Positions 6,965-15,372 of a DNA stretch of 32,132 bases are shown one piece after another; position 1 is the first letter of the stretch; the number at the start of each line of letters is the position of its first letter. Origin of the DNA: JALEGB01 sp038530925 (lineage in GTDB: Bacteria > Pseudomonadota > Alphaproteobacteria > Rhodobacterales > Rhodobacteraceae); assembly GCA_038530925.1 (NCBI GenBank), contig JBCBCG010000017.1:1-32132 (forward strand), written 5' to 3'. The position numbers and the translations under genes were made by a program. The notes under the pieces were generated by a model, which was not told the origin of the DNA, made no database searches, and saw only the letters and a list, made by a program, of their open reading frames with translations.

Positions 6965-8806
6965 ATGATCGACGCCGACGCGGCTGCGCTTCCTGAAGGG
7001 CGCATGATCTGGGCTCCGAAAGAGGATGCGGTTGTCGCTGCTTGGGCGCCGGCGCTTCACGCGCTGGCTCTCTTCGCCGTCGATCCGTTCGGTCTCGGCG
7101 GAGTTTGGCTGAGGGCGCGGCCGAGCCCTGCGCGCGATGTTTGGCTCAGCGCGCTGCGCGCCGCGGCTGCGCCGCTCTGTCTTCGCCGCGCGCCGGCGCG
7201 CCCGCCGGAGGACGCGCTCGGCGGCGGCTTCGATCTCGCCGCCAGCCTCGCCGCCGGCCGCATGCTGCGCGTCGCGGGTCTGTTCGCGGGACCGGAGGCG
7301 CAGCTGTTTCTCCAGCCGATGGCGGAGCGCCTCACCGCGGGCGAGGGCGCGCGTCTCGCCGCGGCGCTGGAGGCGCGCGCGGGCGCGTTGGCGTTCGTCG
7401 CGCTTGACGAAGGGGCGGAGCCGGAGGAAGCGCCGCCTGCGGCGCTGACTGACCGGCTGGCCTTTCCGGTCACGCTCGAGGGGCTGGCGCCAAGCCTTGG
7501 TCGAGGTCGAAATGCGGGCCTCGCGCCGCTCGCGCCGCCGATCCCTGCGCCTGAAGCGCTCGCCGCGGCGCGGCGGCTCTTGCCGCAGGTGCGCGCGGAT
7601 GACGGCGTTCTGAGAGACCTGACGCTCGCCGCCGCGGCGATGGGCGAGCCGAGCCTGCGCGCCCCGTCCTTGGCGCTGCGCGCCGCGTCCGCCGCCGCCG
7701 CCCTCGCCGGGCGCGAGAGGATCGCCGAGGAGGATGTCGCGCTGGCGGCCGAATTGGTGCTGGCGCCCCGCAGCCGCGCTTCGGCGCCGCTGGAGCCGCC
7801 CGCCACATCCGAAGAGGCGGCGGAGGCCGCCCCGCGCGATCGCCCGCCGCAAGAGCCGGACGCCCGCGGTCACGACGGCGCTGAAGCGGCGCCCGACGCG
7901 TCTGCGACGCCGGAGGAGGCGGCTGAGCGCATGGTGGCCGCCGCCCGCGCCGCTTTGCCGCCCGGCCTTTTGGAGCACCTCGCCGGCGGCGCGATCCGCC
8001 GGGCGCCGGTCGGCGCGCAAGGCGGGCGGTCGGGCGCATCGCGCGTCGGCGCGCGCAGAGGGCGCCCTTTGCCCTCGCGCCGCGGCCGGCTCGGCGGCCC
8101 GGCGCGAATCGATCTTGTGGCCACCCTCCGCGCCGCGGCGCCGTGGCGAACCCTGCGCCGCCGCGCCGCGCCGGCGGGCGAGGCGCGGGCGGTGCTGATC
8201 CGCGCTGAAGACATCCACCTCAAGCGCTATCAAGAGCCGCGGGAGCGCGCCGTTCTGTTCGTGGTCGACGCGTCGGGCTCCACCGCGCTGGCGCGGCTCG
8301 CCGAGGCGAAAGGCGCGGTCGAGCTGATGCTGGGCGAAGCCTATGCGCGCCGCGACCATGTCGGGCTGATCGCCTTCCGCGGCGCCGGCGCTGAGACGTT
8401 GCTGCCGCCGACGCGCTCGCTCGTGCAAACCAAGCGGCGGCTTGCGGCCTTACCGGGCGGCGGCGGCACCCCGATCGCCGCGGGCCTGGAGGAGGCGCTG
8501 ATCCAGGCGCGCGCCGCTGAGCGCCGCGGCATGAGCGTCGCGCTGGCGGTGCTGACCGACGGCCGCGCCAATCTGACCCGCGACGGCCGCGCCAACCGCG
8601 CCGACGCCGCCGAGGAAGCCGACGCCTTCGCCCGCCGGATCCGCGCCGCGGGCTATCGCAGCGTTCTGATCGACGCCGGCGCCCGCCCGCAAAAAAGCGC
8701 CGCTCGGCTTGCGGAAAACCTCGGCGCGGCGTACGCGCCCTTGCCATATATGGATGCGCGCCGGGTCTCGGCCGCTGTCGCCGCCGCGCTTAGCGACGGT
8801 GCCTGA
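6965..8806 (+). CDS. bchD: Magnesium chelatase subunit D
   Basis: Second AAA+ subunit of the chelatase, 613 aa from the ATG at 6965. The N-terminal half is a BchI-like AAA domain whose Walker motifs are degenerate, as usual for BchD. A Pro/acidic linker covers roughly residues 270-330. The C-terminal third is a von Willebrand/integrin I domain with the MIDAS motif DASGS near residue 435 and the conserved GGGGTP and TDGRAN segments, which contact BchI and BchH. It begins seven bases after bchI. An alternative ATG at 7004 has a better ribosome site (GAAGGG five bases away) and would remove 13 residues, so the exact start is uncertain. Confidence 0.95.
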   Translation: MIDADAAALPEGRMIWAPKEDAVVAAWAPALHALALFAVDPFGLGGVWLRARPSPARDVWLSALRAAAAPLCLRRAPARPPEDALGGGFDLAASLAAGRMLRVAGLFAGPEAQLFLQPMAERLTAGEGARLAAALEARAGALAFVALDEGAEPEEAPPAALTDRLAFPVTLEGLAPSLGRGRNAGLAPLAPPIPAPEALAAARRLLPQVRADDGVLRDLTLAAAAMGEPSLRAPSLALRAASAAAALAGRERIAEEDVALAAELVLAPRSRASAPLEPPATSEEAAEAAPRDRPPQEPDARGHDGAEAAPDASATPEEAAERMVAAARAALPPGLLEHLAGGAIRRAPVGAQGGRSGASRVGARRGRPLPSRRGRLGGPARIDLVATLRAAAPWRTLRRRAAPAGEARAVLIRAEDIHLKRYQEPRERAVLFVVDASGSTALARLAEAKGAVELMLGEAYARRDHVGLIAFRGAGAETLLPPTRSLVQTKRRLAALPGGGGTPIAAGLEEALIQARAAERRGMSVALAVLTDGRANLTRDGRANRADAAEEADAFARRIRAAGYRSVLIDAGARPQKSAARLAENLGAAYAPLPYMDARRVSAAVAAALSDGA

Positions 8807-8867
8807 CGCGCGGCGAGACGCGTCGTCCGAGACGCGCGGAGCGGGTGACGTTGATGAGACATGCGGC

Positions 8868-9734
8868 ATGAGATGGGAGAGCGACGGGCGCGATTGGCCG
8901 AACCGCGAGGCGAGCCGCTTTCTCGCCTCGGGCCCGCATGTCTGGCATGTCCAGCGCCAGGGGCGCGGCCCGACCATCCTGCTCCTTCACGGCGCCGGCG
9001 GCGCGAGCCATAGTTGGCGCGACGTCTTTCCGCTCCTCGCCAAGAAGCATGACGTCATCGCGATCGACCTGCCAGGCCAAGGCTTCACCCGCCTCGGCAC
9101 CCGCTCGCGTTGCGGGCTCGAGGCGATGGCTGAAGACATCGCCGGGTTGCTCCGCGCGCTGAAAGCCAAACCCGCGGTGATCGCCGGCCATTCCGCCGGC
9201 GCCGCGATCGGCCTGCGCCTCGCGCTCGATCTGACGCCGCGGCCCAAGGCCCTCGTCTCGCTCAACGGCGCTTTCGAGCCCTTTCGCGGCGTCGCGGGCT
9301 TTCTCTTTCCCATGACCGCGAAGCTCTTGGCGATGAACCCGTTCGCGGGGCTGACGCTGTCGCGCTTCGCCGCGACGCCCGCCAGCGTGCGCGCGATCCT
9401 CTCGGGCGCCGGCAGCAAGATCGACGATCGCGGCGTCGCGCTCTATCACCGGCTGCTGTCGGATCCGAGCCATGTGGACGCCACCATCGCCATGATGGCC
9501 CGCTGGGAGCTCGAGCCGGTGCTGCGCGCCGCTACGAAGCTGCGAACGCCTGCGCTGCTGGTGGCGGGCTCGCGCGACGGCGTCGTGCCGCCGAGCGTGA
9601 CCAAGGAATTCGCCGAGACGCTGCCCGACGCCGAAGTCGTGATCGCGCCGGGCTTCGGCCATCTCCATCACGAGGAGGATCCGCTGGCGGTGGCGGCGAT
9701 GATCGCCGATCGCGCCGCTCGCGGCTCCGTATGA
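8868..9734 (+). CDS. bchO: Alpha/beta hydrolase BchO, putative magnesium chelatase accessory protein
   Basis: Alpha/beta-hydrolase always found next to bchID; its exact role in Mg-chelatase action is not settled. The product is 288 aa, typical for the family. The opening MRWESDGRDWPNRE matches BchO N termini and fixes the start. Visible catalytic elements: oxyanion loop LLLHGAGG at residues 38-45, nucleophile elbow GHSAG at 107-111, acid loop SRDGVVPP, and the His region GFGHLHHEED near 261-270. It lies 61 bases after bchD, so it is probably co-transcribed; an in-frame GTG at 8799 would extend it by 23 residues into the end of bchD and is less likely. It is the last recognisable photosynthesis gene on this side. 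Confidence 0.93.
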   Translation: MRWESDGRDWPNREASRFLASGPHVWHVQRQGRGPTILLLHGAGGASHSWRDVFPLLAKKHDVIAIDLPGQGFTRLGTRSRCGLEAMAEDIAGLLRALKAKPAVIAGHSAGAAIGLRLALDLTPRPKALVSLNGAFEPFRGVAGFLFPMTAKLLAMNPFAGLTLSRFAATPASVRAILSGAGSKIDDRGVALYHRLLSDPSHVDATIAMMARWELEPVLRAATKLRTPALLVAGSRDGVVPPSVTKEFAETLPDAEVVIAPGFGHLHHEEDPLAVAAMIADRAARGSV

Positions 9735-10861
9735 GGTCGCCGCACAGCGTTGACGCCTTCCGGGTCCGGACGCTGCGATCCCGATAAACGCGGCGCATCG
9801 GTTCAAGGATGAGCGGCCGAACTCCGGCGGCGCGGACCGCACAGCGCAAATCGGAGCGTCGAGCGATGGCTCGGCGGGCCGAAGCGCGCGAAACAGGGTC
9901 TCTCGGATTGGGGTCTGTTTCGAGATCGATGCGCGGGGCGACGGCCTCGACCACAACGCCACTCTCGGTCGATCTTTACAAAAGGGAGGCCTCGCTCTCA
10001 AGGCGCATGCCGGTCGGCGCGCCGCAGCGGAGCGGTTCGGGGGCTCGCCACCGCGCGCCATGCGCTGCGGCGCCGGACCTCTTTGGCGACGGCCTCGCGC
10101 CCGCGCGGATTTTCGAGGCCGCCAGCATCGCGCCGATCGCGTTGCGCAGACGATCCGCCGGCTGGTCTCAAAGCGAAAAGACATCGCGCGCGCGACGATC
10201 CTGGAGCGGCGCAGCGCAGAGCATGGCCAGCGCTTCGCACCGACCACGCGCCATTTCGCTCCGGTTGTCGCAGCGTGAGGTGGAGAAGCGCCGCGCACGC
10301 CGCAGAGAAGGCCTGTGAGGATGCATCCGCCAGCCGACCGCGCGGAGGGTCGAGACAGTCGATCCGTCCATCGTAATCGCCTTAGACGCCGACACGCCTC
10401 GTCAGGCGCGCTTCGAGGTCTCCTTCGCGGGCGACGATGCGTTTCGGATGTGAGGCGTCGGAACGCTGTTTGTCTGTCTCGGGTCGAGACGTTGTGATCG
10501 CCGAAACCGCCGCGGATCGCCCGAAGGGTCGACGACCCTCATCAGACGGCGCGGACCATGCTCCGTCATCGAGGCCGCGACGCCGAATGCGGGCCGATCG
10601 GATCGCGCGGTGCGTTCTAATCGCGCAAGCGCGTCGGTCCAGGGCGGGGCCGCCCAAGCCGCTCGCCAGCGCTTCTTGGGGGAGCGTCTGCGCCGAGACG
10701 CGCGTCAGACGGGCGCCGAAAGGGCTGAGCGCCTGTCGCGGTCCCGCTCTCACCATCAGATGCTTGCTCGCCGCCTGCGGTCTCGATCGGCTCAAAGCGC
10801 TCGCGCATGCGGAACGGGCGCGGCGTCATCAGCGGGAGCGCCTTGGCGAACGCTGTCGCCG
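9735..10861. other. Gene-poor island downstream of bchO
   Basis: About 1.1 kb with no frame that I can assign. Open frames exist on both strands, but their translations are Arg/Ser/Ala-rich, interrupted and without family motifs. On the minus strand around 9985-10395 two consecutive stop-separated stretches in one frame contain helical, coding-like sequence (Asp-Arg-Leu-Arg-Asn-Ala-Ile pattern), which may be a decayed gene. The island ends at an IS630-type transposase and holds one copy of a hairpin that recurs downstream of the phosphoesterase gene. Confidence 0.45.
10525..10539. repeat. Hairpin, copy 1 of a repeated GAAGGGTC...GACCCT element
   Basis: AGGGTC and GACCCT form a six-base-pair stem around a three-base loop. 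The sequence from the preceding CGA through the stem is nearly identical to 14476-14492, which has a two-base longer loop. No T-run follows, so it is not a classical intrinsic terminator. Confidence 0.5.
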
Positions 10862-11939
10862 CTAGTGGTCTGATTCCAAGGTTTGGAACCCTCTTAATCT
10901 GGCGGCGATGATGGGGTCTGGGGCGGCGCGCCAAGTGAAGGGTTTCGGCGCCGCGTTGCGCTCGTCGATGATGCGATTGATGGCGCCTTGAAGTTCGGCG
11001 ACAGAGCAAAAGACGCCCCTTTGCAGCCGCCGTCGCGAGAGCTTGGCGAAGAAGCGCTCCACCGCGGTCAACCAGTTGCTCGAGGGCGGCGTGACGTGGA
11101 AGGTCCAGCGCGGACGCCGCGTGAGCCAGCGGCGGACCTCCGGCGTCTTGTGGGCGGCGTAATTGTCCAGGATGGCGTGGAACCTCGCCCGCCGGGTTCT
11201 CCTTCTCCAGCGCGTTCAGGAAGCGGATGAACTCCTGATGTCGGTGGCGCTGCATGGTGTTGCCGAACACCGCGCCGGTCAGGGTGTTGAGCGCCGCGAA
11301 CCGCGTCGTCGTCCCGCGGCGCTTCTCGTCATGGGTCATGGTCCAGGCGCGGCCCTTCTTCATCGGCAGCCCCGGCTGTGTTCGATCCAGCGCTTGAATT
11401 TGGTTCTTCGCATCAACGCTTAAGACGACCGCATGCGCCGGTGGGCTCATATTGAGCCCCACGATCGCGTGGAGTTTGTCCGCGAAGGCGGGATCATTGG
11501 AGAGCTTAAAGGCGCGCCAGCGATGGGGCGCCAGCCCGTGCGCTTTCCAGATCCGCTGGACGGTGGTGACGCCGTGGCCCGCCGCCTTCGCCATGGCCCG
11601 CGAAGTCCAATGGGACGTCTCTCCAGGCGGCGCCTCCTGAGTGAGCCGGATCACCCGAGCCACGAGATCCTGCGCAACCGGCGTCTTGCTCAGCGGTCTT
11701 CTTTTGTCGCTCAAAAGGCCGTCGACGCCGGCTTCCATGAACCGCGCCCGCCAGCGCCCGACCGTGGTCTTAAACTCGCCCGTCGCCGCCATGATGGCGT
11801 TCGCGCCGAGCCCCGCCGCGGTGAGAAGAACGATCCGCGCCCGCCAGGCATGCTTTTGGGACGTCTTCGGTTCAAAGACGATCGCCTCAAGCCGCCTCTG
11901 ATCGACGGCCAAAACTGAGAGGGAAACGCCGCTCCGCAT
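10862..11939 (-). pseudogene. IS630-family transposase, frameshifted
   Basis: From the ATG at 11939 the frame encodes an IS630-type transposase: an N-terminal helix-turn-helix region (SQKHAWRARIVLLTAAGLGANAIM), a second HTH/linker ending THW.SRAMAKAAG, then the DDE catalytic core beginning VVLSVDAKNQIQALDRTQPG with the first Asp. At about 11183-11193, just after ENPAGE, the frame breaks. The downstream part continues in the next frame with the second Asp in LDNYAAHKTPEVRRWL and the third acidic residue in SNWLTAVERFFAKL, ending in a normal C terminus at 10862. One extra base or two missing bases explain it. No slippery run is visible, so programmed frameshifting is unlikely but not excluded. 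A TAGTGGTCTGA sequence at the 3' edge could be a terminal repeat; I could not find its partner upstream, so the element may be truncated on that side. Confidence 0.9.
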
Positions 11940-12558
11940 CGCGGAAACTCGCATGCGAAACAGCAAAAGGGCCTCCGACAACGACCTCTTTTGACCGGTT
12001 CGCAGCATTAGATCGAGATGCTCCAGCGTCTTCCGGCGTCGGATCTTCGCGTCGCGTCTTCGCCCCATCTTTTCGCGCCGCCGGCGCCGGCTTCGATCTC
12101 GTCTCCGCGTCAGTTGATGATGCGCGCTGGCGGGCGTCCGTCATCGCGACGCCCGAAGAAAGGGTGAGCGCCGCCGCTCGCGTCACGGCGAAAGCTTCGC
12201 GCGGGGCGCCGCGCCGCTCTGAGCCTCAAGAAGATCCAGGCGCGGCGCGCTTTGCGCCGAGAACCGAAGATGAAGCGTGGCGCGTCATCCAGACGCCAGT
12301 GAGAGACCGCCCTCGCGCGAACGCCGATCGGTCGTGAGACGCTGGGAACGCGGCCTGTCCAGACGCTTTGACGAGCGGGGCGTAAAGGATGGCCGTGCTC
12401 CCACCGCACAGCGCAGCCGTTGATCTCAGCGCTTACGACCGATCGACATCGCATTGTGACGGCGCCGCCGCGATCCTCCCGACGGTTCGTTTTCGCCTTT
12501 TTCAGATTGATGCTGTAAAACTCTGCTCTATCGCCGGTTCAACGTCTGGGGGGACGGA
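11940..12558. other. Gene-poor interval between IS630 remnant and phosphoesterase gene
   Basis: About 620 bases. The minus-strand frame of the transposase stays open to 12068, but the extra 43 residues do not belong to the family. A 114-codon minus-strand frame at 12110-12454 is basic and without motifs. The last 80 bases before 12559 are relatively AT-rich (near 12485-12530) and probably carry the phosphoesterase promoter, although no convincing -35/-10 pair stands out. Confidence 0.4.
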
Positions 12559-14349
12559 ATGAAGCGGAAACGGAATCTGCGCGGCGTGCGCGGCGGCTCC
12601 GCCGCCGCTCTGGGACTTTGCCTCGCGCTGGCGCTCGGCGCCGCAGTCGACGCGCGCGACCGCCTGAGCGAGCCGTTCCTTCAAAACCCAGGGCCGACCA
12701 GCGTTTCCGTCGTGTGGTTCACCGAGGCCAAGGGCCGCGCCCATGAGGTGCGCGTCGGCCCTGAGCAGCGCGTCGCCGCGGCTGAGAGCCGGCGGCTCCA
12801 GAGCCTCTTCGAAGACGCCGCCTCGCGGTTGCCGAAGGGGCATCCGCTCGCAGATCTGTCCGACCCCGCGCCGCGCCGCCGCCCGGTGTGGCGCCATGAG
12901 GCGCGGATCGACGGTCTCACGCCGGGCGAGAGCCTGCGTTACTTCGTGGTGGATGTGGACGAAACTGGCGAAACGCGCGCCAGCGACGTCCACCGCCTGC
13001 AACCGGCGCCGCCGCCGGGCCAGCCGCTGACCATCCTGTTGACCTCCGATCACCAGGCCAAGCCCATGGCTGCGGCCAATATCCGTAAAGTCTCAGAGAT
13101 CGCGCCGCGGATCGACGCGATCTTCTTCGCCGGCGATCTGGTGAACGTGCCGGCGCGGGCCTCCGAATGGTTCGACGACGCTGATGGCGCCAGTTTTTTC
13201 GATGTTCTTCAAGGCCGCGCCACCTATCATCTGGAGACGCGCGGGCCGAGCGGCCGGCGCAGCGTCCTCTATCGCGGCGCGCCGCTCCTGCAATCGGCGC
13301 CGCTTTTTCCCGCGCTCGGCAATCACGAGGTGATGGGCCGCTTCGATCTCCGAGCGCCGCTGAACGAGCAATACCACAATCCTAAACCGCGGCGCGTGGC
13401 CGAGCGTTGGTATCTACTGGTCGAGCATCTCCTCAATCCGCTGGGCGATCCTGGCCTCAGAGAGCGCTGGATCCAAGACGCCTCGCACAATGCGCGCGCT
13501 TATCGCGACATCTTCTCTCTGCCGGACGACGCCCCTGGCGGCGAGCGCTATTATTTCAAGCGGTTCGGCGATGTGGCCTTGGTCTCTCTGCTCGCCGCGC
13601 GGATCTGGCGCCCGATGACGCCGCGCTTCGGCCGCGGAGGCCGTTACGCCGAAGCCCGCGCCGATCTCGCTCGGCCGGACGCATGGGGCCATGGCGCATT
13701 GGTGTTCGAGCCGATCGGCCGCGGCTCCGATCAATACGCATGGCTCGAGCGCACCTTGCGCTCCGAGGCGTTCCGCTCGGCGCCGATCAAGCTGGTGATG
13801 ATGCATCATCCGCCGCGCGGGCTCGGCGATAACGTCGCGACGCCCTTCGCGACGCCGCAGCCCGATTTCGTGCGCGACGCGCGCGGCGCGCCGACGGCTG
13901 TGCGCTATCGCTATCCCAAAGACGCCAACCCGCTGATCCGTGATCTCGAGCCGCTCTTCATCGAGCATGGCGTCGATCTTGTGTTCTTCGGGCATTCCCA
14001 TCTTTGGCAGCGCCTGCGTCTTCCCGGCGGGCCGCATTATCTCGAGAGTTCGAATGTCGGGAACACCTATGGCTGCTATTTCGGCGAGCGCCGCCGTCGC
14101 GGCGCGCCCTTCGATCTCGAGAATTTCACGCTTGGAGGCGATCCTTACGGTCTCGCGCCGCGCGCGCCGAGCCTCTTCGCGCCTCAGCGCGACGAGACGA
14201 GCGGCGCGCCGCTGCCCTGCGTCGCCAGCAATGAGATGACCGTCTTCACTCTGCTCGACACGGCCGCCCGCGCGGTCGAGAGCTATGTCTACGACACGAA
14301 CGATCCCGACGCGCCGCCGCGCCTCTTCGATCGGTTCGTGTTGGACTGA
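12559..14349 (+). CDS. Secreted metallophosphoesterase (calcineurin/purple acid phosphatase-like)
   Basis: 596 aa, preceded by GGGGGGA seven or so bases before the ATG. Residues 1-33 form a signal peptide: basic start, Ala/Leu-rich core, likely cleavage near VDARD. A fibronectin III-like domain follows (about 40-150, with PGPTSVSVVWFTE and LTPGESLRYFV), as in purple acid phosphatases. The metallophosphoesterase core carries the metal-binding motifs in order: TSDHQ at 162-166, AGDLV at 191-195, GNHE at 254-257, MMHHPP at 414-419 and GHSH at 478-481. The first motif has SDHQ where most relatives have D-x-H or DxG. It probably hydrolyses phosphomonoesters or diesters in the periplasm; the substrate cannot be told from sequence. 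It stands alone between gene-poor stretches, with no pho-box that I can recognise. Confidence 0.85.
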   Translation: MKRKRNLRGVRGGSAAALGLCLALALGAAVDARDRLSEPFLQNPGPTSVSVVWFTEAKGRAHEVRVGPEQRVAAAESRRLQSLFEDAASRLPKGHPLADLSDPAPRRRPVWRHEARIDGLTPGESLRYFVVDVDETGETRASDVHRLQPAPPPGQPLTILLTSDHQAKPMAAANIRKVSEIAPRIDAIFFAGDLVNVPARASEWFDDADGASFFDVLQGRATYHLETRGPSGRRSVLYRGAPLLQSAPLFPALGNHEVMGRFDLRAPLNEQYHNPKPRRVAERWYLLVEHLLNPLGDPGLRERWIQDASHNARAYRDIFSLPDDAPGGERYYFKRFGDVALVSLLAARIWRPMTPRFGRGGRYAEARADLARPDAWGHGALVFEPIGRGSDQYAWLERTLRSEAFRSAPIKLVMMHHPPRGLGDNVATPFATPQPDFVRDARGAPTAVRYRYPKDANPLIRDLEPLFIEHGVDLVFFGHSHLWQRLRLPGGPHYLESSNVGNTYGCYFGERRRRGAPFDLENFTLGGDPYGLAPRAPSLFAPQRDETSGAPLPCVASNEMTVFTLLDTAARAVESYVYDTNDPDAPPRLFDRFVLD

Positions 14350-14475
14350 GCAGCCTGGAGCGCGCCTTGCGCGCGGCGGCGAAAGCCCTTTCCCAAGGAG
14401 GTCCGAGCGTCGCTGACGCGTCGCGGCCTTGATCCGCAGGGCGCCGCGGGCGACGCCCGCTCGCGAACGGCGCGA

Positions 14476-14492
14476 AGGGTCTCGACGACCCT
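14476..14492. repeat. Hairpin, copy 2 of the repeated GAAGGGTC...GACCCT element
   Basis: AGGGTC / GACCCT stem with a five-base loop TCGAC, 127 bases after the phosphoesterase stop and between two convergent genes. Position would suit a transcription terminator, but there is no T-run. It matches the copy at 10525-10539. Confidence 0.5.
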
Positions 14493-14566
14493 GAGCGGCG
14501 TTCCATCTCGCCCGGGCGCCGCATCATTCCGGGGCGCCGGCCGCGCCTAAAGGGGATCGGCGTTCT

Positions 14567-14803
14567 TCAGCGAGGCTTGCGCGGGATGAGGCGGGCGTAG
14601 CGGCGCAGCTCTTCCAAGCTCGGAAACGGTTCTGGGATCTTATCGAGCCTGCGGGCCTCCCGGCGCCGCAGCCGTTTGCGGAAAGAGCCGGGATGGCCGG
14701 GGCGGAAGAGCGGGCCGAAGATGCGGCAGCGCAGCTCGATCACCTCCGCGCGGCTGGCGGCGCGGCCGAGGCCGATCCGCTGGGCGGCCGCGGTTGCGCT
14801 CAC
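14567..14803 (-). CDS. Small basic protein coupled to nusB (78 aa), possible mS33-like
   Basis: The GTG at 14803 overlaps the nusB TGA in a GTGA arrangement, good evidence for translational coupling. The product is 78 aa, strongly basic (many Arg), without signal peptide or membrane segment. The core reads ELRCRIFG at about residues 23-30, then RPGHPGSFRKRLRRREARR and a C-terminal half with PEPFPSLEELRRYARLIPRKP. This L-R-x-x-IF...P...K-x-LR pattern recalls, from memory only, the mitochondrial small-subunit protein mS33 (fungal Rsm27), which would fit a ribosome-linked job next to nusB. It could also be an unrelated conserved hypothetical. It is the last gene of the minus-strand nrdR-rib-nusB run and converges on the phosphoesterase gene. 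Confidence 0.7.
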   Translation of the reverse strand: MSATAAAQRIGLGRAASRAEVIELRCRIFGPLFRPGHPGSFRKRLRRREARRLDKIPEPFPSLEELRRYARLIPRKPR

Positions 14804-15372
14804 CGCGCGGCGAAGGCCTCGGGCCTGGCTTTGCGCGCCATATGGTCCAGCACCGCGTTCACAAAGCGCGCCTCTTGGCCTTCGGTGAAGAACGCTTTGG
14901 CCACATCGACATATTCCGTGATCGCGACTTTGGGCGGCACGGCGTCCATGCCCAGAAGCTCGAACCCGCCGCAGCGGAAGATGGCGCGCAACGTCGGGTC
15001 GATCTTGCCGAGCGGCCAGCGCTCCACCAGCGCCTCATCCGTCATTTGGTCGATCTCGCGCTGGCGCTCGACCACGCCGCGCAGCACGGCGCGGAAATGC
15101 GCGATATCCGCCTCGCGATATTGCGCGCCTTCGATTTCCGCGCCGATCCGGTGCGATTCGAACTCTGAGGCGACCGCCGCCGCGGCCTCGCCGGTCAGCT
15201 CCATCTGATAGAGCGCCTGCACCGCGGCGAGCCGCGCCGCGGACCGCGCGAGACGGCGGTCGTCGCCGCGCGGTTCTTGACCTCGCCGTTCTTCACCGCG
15301 CCGCTCCTCGCTCGCGCGGCTCTCGCCTCGCGGCTCGTCGCTGTGGGGGTTCGCCGCGTCTGCGCCGTTCAT
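14800..15372 (-). CDS. nusB: Transcription antitermination factor NusB
   Basis: All-helical RNA-binding protein that with S10 (NusE) binds boxA and supports rRNA antitermination. The product is 190 aa against the usual 140-165. The conserved body starts at about residue 42 (RSAARLAAVQALYQMELTG) and includes KIDPTLRAIFRCGGFELL and the C-terminal ITEYVDVAKAFF.EGQEARFVNAVLD block that defines the family. The first 40 residues are a charged extension with pentapeptide units (EERRG, EERRG, QEPRG, DDRR). The ATG overlaps the ribH stop (ATGA), the conserved ribH-nusB coupling of alphaproteobacteria. Confidence 0.95.
   Translation of the reverse strand: MNGADAANPHSDEPRGESRASEERRGEERRGQEPRGDDRRLARSAARLAAVQALYQMELTGEAAAAVASEFESHRIGAEIEGAQYREADIAHFRAVLRGVVERQREIDQMTDEALVERWPLGKIDPTLRAIFRCGGFELLGMDAVPPKVAITEYVDVAKAFFTEGQEARFVNAVLDHMARKARPEAFAAR
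15253..15339 (-). repeat. In-frame 15-nt tandem repeats in nusB 5' region
   Basis: Read on the minus strand, consecutive 15-nt units encode DEPRG, ESRAS, EERRG, EERRG, QEPRG and DDRR(L). The two EERRG units differ only at synonymous bases. It is the same size class and charge pattern as the arrays in crtA and the last ORF. Confidence 0.65.

Noticed and set aside
6086..8428. 780-codon minus-strand open frame antisense to bchI/bchD
   Set aside because: Shadow of two well-supported genes in GC-rich DNA. The translation is Arg/Ala/Gly low-complexity with no domain.
9809..10318. 169-codon plus-strand open frame downstream of bchO
   Set aside because: Biased toward Arg/Ser/Ala, no family signature, no convincing start signal.
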